Origin: Bifidobacterium breve
GTDB taxonomy: Bacteria > Actinomycetota > Actinomycetes > S36-B12
Direction of reading: 5' to 3'
Length of the DNA stretch: 6,274 bases
NCBI GenBank assembly: GCA_945885645.1
Contig: CAMCYV010000090.1
Span: 1 to 6,274 of the forward strand
The notes beneath the pieces are model-generated. The model did no database searches and was not told the origin of the DNA. It worked only from the letters and a program-made list of their open reading frames with translations. The position numbers were made by a program, and so were the translations under genes. Of this stretch, positions 5,985 to 6,274 are shown piece by piece (positions within the stretch are counted from its first letter, which is position 1; the number at the start of each line of letters is the position of its first letter).

Positions 5985-6274
5985 GTGAAAGACCACAACG
6001 AAGACTCCGAATTCCCAGAAGGTGCCTTCCCAGAACTTACACGCCATCTGGCGGCCTACGGCCAGTATTTGGATGCAGAGCCGGTTGATGTCATGCCCAC
6101 CAGTGTTTGGGAACACATCGCTACGACCCTCTCCCTCGAGTCTGCTGACCGAGTCGTCCCCGATTCTCCAGCTGCCCTTGGCTCAGACCCCGCCGTCCTT
6201 GAACTGGATAGCTACCGTAAGCACCGGATCGGTGGCAAATGGGTTGGTGGCCTCGTCGCGGCGAGTGTGACCCT
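5985..6274 (+). CDS. Anti-sigma factor for SigM, membrane protein (3' partial)
   Basis: Starts at GTG 5985, three bases after the sigM stop codon and 8 bases after a strong Shine-Dalgarno. The frame stays open for 96 codons to the right edge. The N-terminal cytoplasmic part is acidic (MKDHNEDSEFPEGAFPELTR) and contains VWEHIATTLSLE (residues 41-52), resembling the V-W-x-x-I segment common in RskA/RsmA-type anti-sigma factors. A hydrophobic stretch begins at about residue 86 (KWVGGLVAASVT) and is cut by the window end; it is probably the single membrane helix. No cysteine occurs in the visible part, so the H-x3-C-x2-C zinc-binding motif of many anti-sigma factors is absent. Position matches rsmA (Rv3912) after sigM in Mycobacterium. 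Identity rests mainly on context and topology, since the sequence is not strongly conserved. Confidence 0.8.
   Translation, partial: MKDHNEDSEFPEGAFPELTRHLAAYGQYLDAEPVDVMPTSVWEHIATTLSLESADRVVPDSPAALGSDPAVLELDSYRKHRIGGKWVGGLVAASVT

Noticed and set aside
5715..6116. 133-codon open frame on the - strand across the sigM/anti-sigma junction
   Set aside because: Its repeated PCVGL residues are just the antisense reading of the sigM tail repeat; it overlaps two well-supported genes and shows no family motif.
6022..6270. 82-codon + strand frame at the right edge
   Set aside because: It is in a different frame from the GTG 5985 gene, which has a strong ribosome binding site, correct spacing after sigM and a plausible membrane helix.

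Overview
The window reads as chromosomal core DNA of an actinomycete-type bacterium (Actinomycetota). The main evidence is the gene order: a large secreted/membrane-anchored DUF6049-type protein, the lipid II flippase MurJ, a degenerate kinase-like membrane protein, a SigM-type ECF sigma factor, then a membrane anti-sigma factor. This matches the murJ-sigM-rsmA neighbourhood known near the chromosome origin in mycobacteria and relatives, where trxB, trxA, a cwlM-type amidase and parB/parA follow. Base composition looks close to half G+C by eye. That is low for the phylum and fits a streamlined aquatic or otherwise reduced lineage, but the order or genus cannot be fixed from this window.

Layout: all real genes are on the + strand and packed tightly. 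Positions 1-2037 hold the 3' part of the DUF6049-type gene; its start and signal peptide lie off the left edge. murJ (2030-3697) overlaps the end of that gene. The pseudokinase gene (3694-5280) overlaps murJ by 4 bases (ATGA) and has a good ribosome binding site inside the murJ end, so the three genes look like one translationally coupled envelope operon. A 47-bp gap (5281-5327) follows, the only real intergenic space. It holds a 7-bp-stem hairpin, a short palindrome and a TANNNT -10-like box placed so that a transcript would begin at the sigM GTG (leaderless start). sigM (5328-5981) ends in a 15-bp tandem repeat that runs into the Shine-Dalgarno of the next gene, a partial anti-sigma factor (5985 to the right edge).

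Function: MurJ moves lipid II across the membrane for peptidoglycan synthesis. In mycobacteria the MurJ protein carries a C-terminal cytoplasmic pseudokinase, a transmembrane helix and an extracellular domain, and phosphorylation of the pseudokinase recruits the FHA-domain protein FhaA. Here the same parts are encoded as a separate protein. SigM and its anti-sigma partner form a regulatory pair immediately downstream. No mobile element, CRISPR array, tRNA or rRNA was seen, and nothing amounts to a wholly new system. The points most worth a second look are the split MurJ/pseudokinase arrangement, the sigM leader region and the sigM tail repeat.
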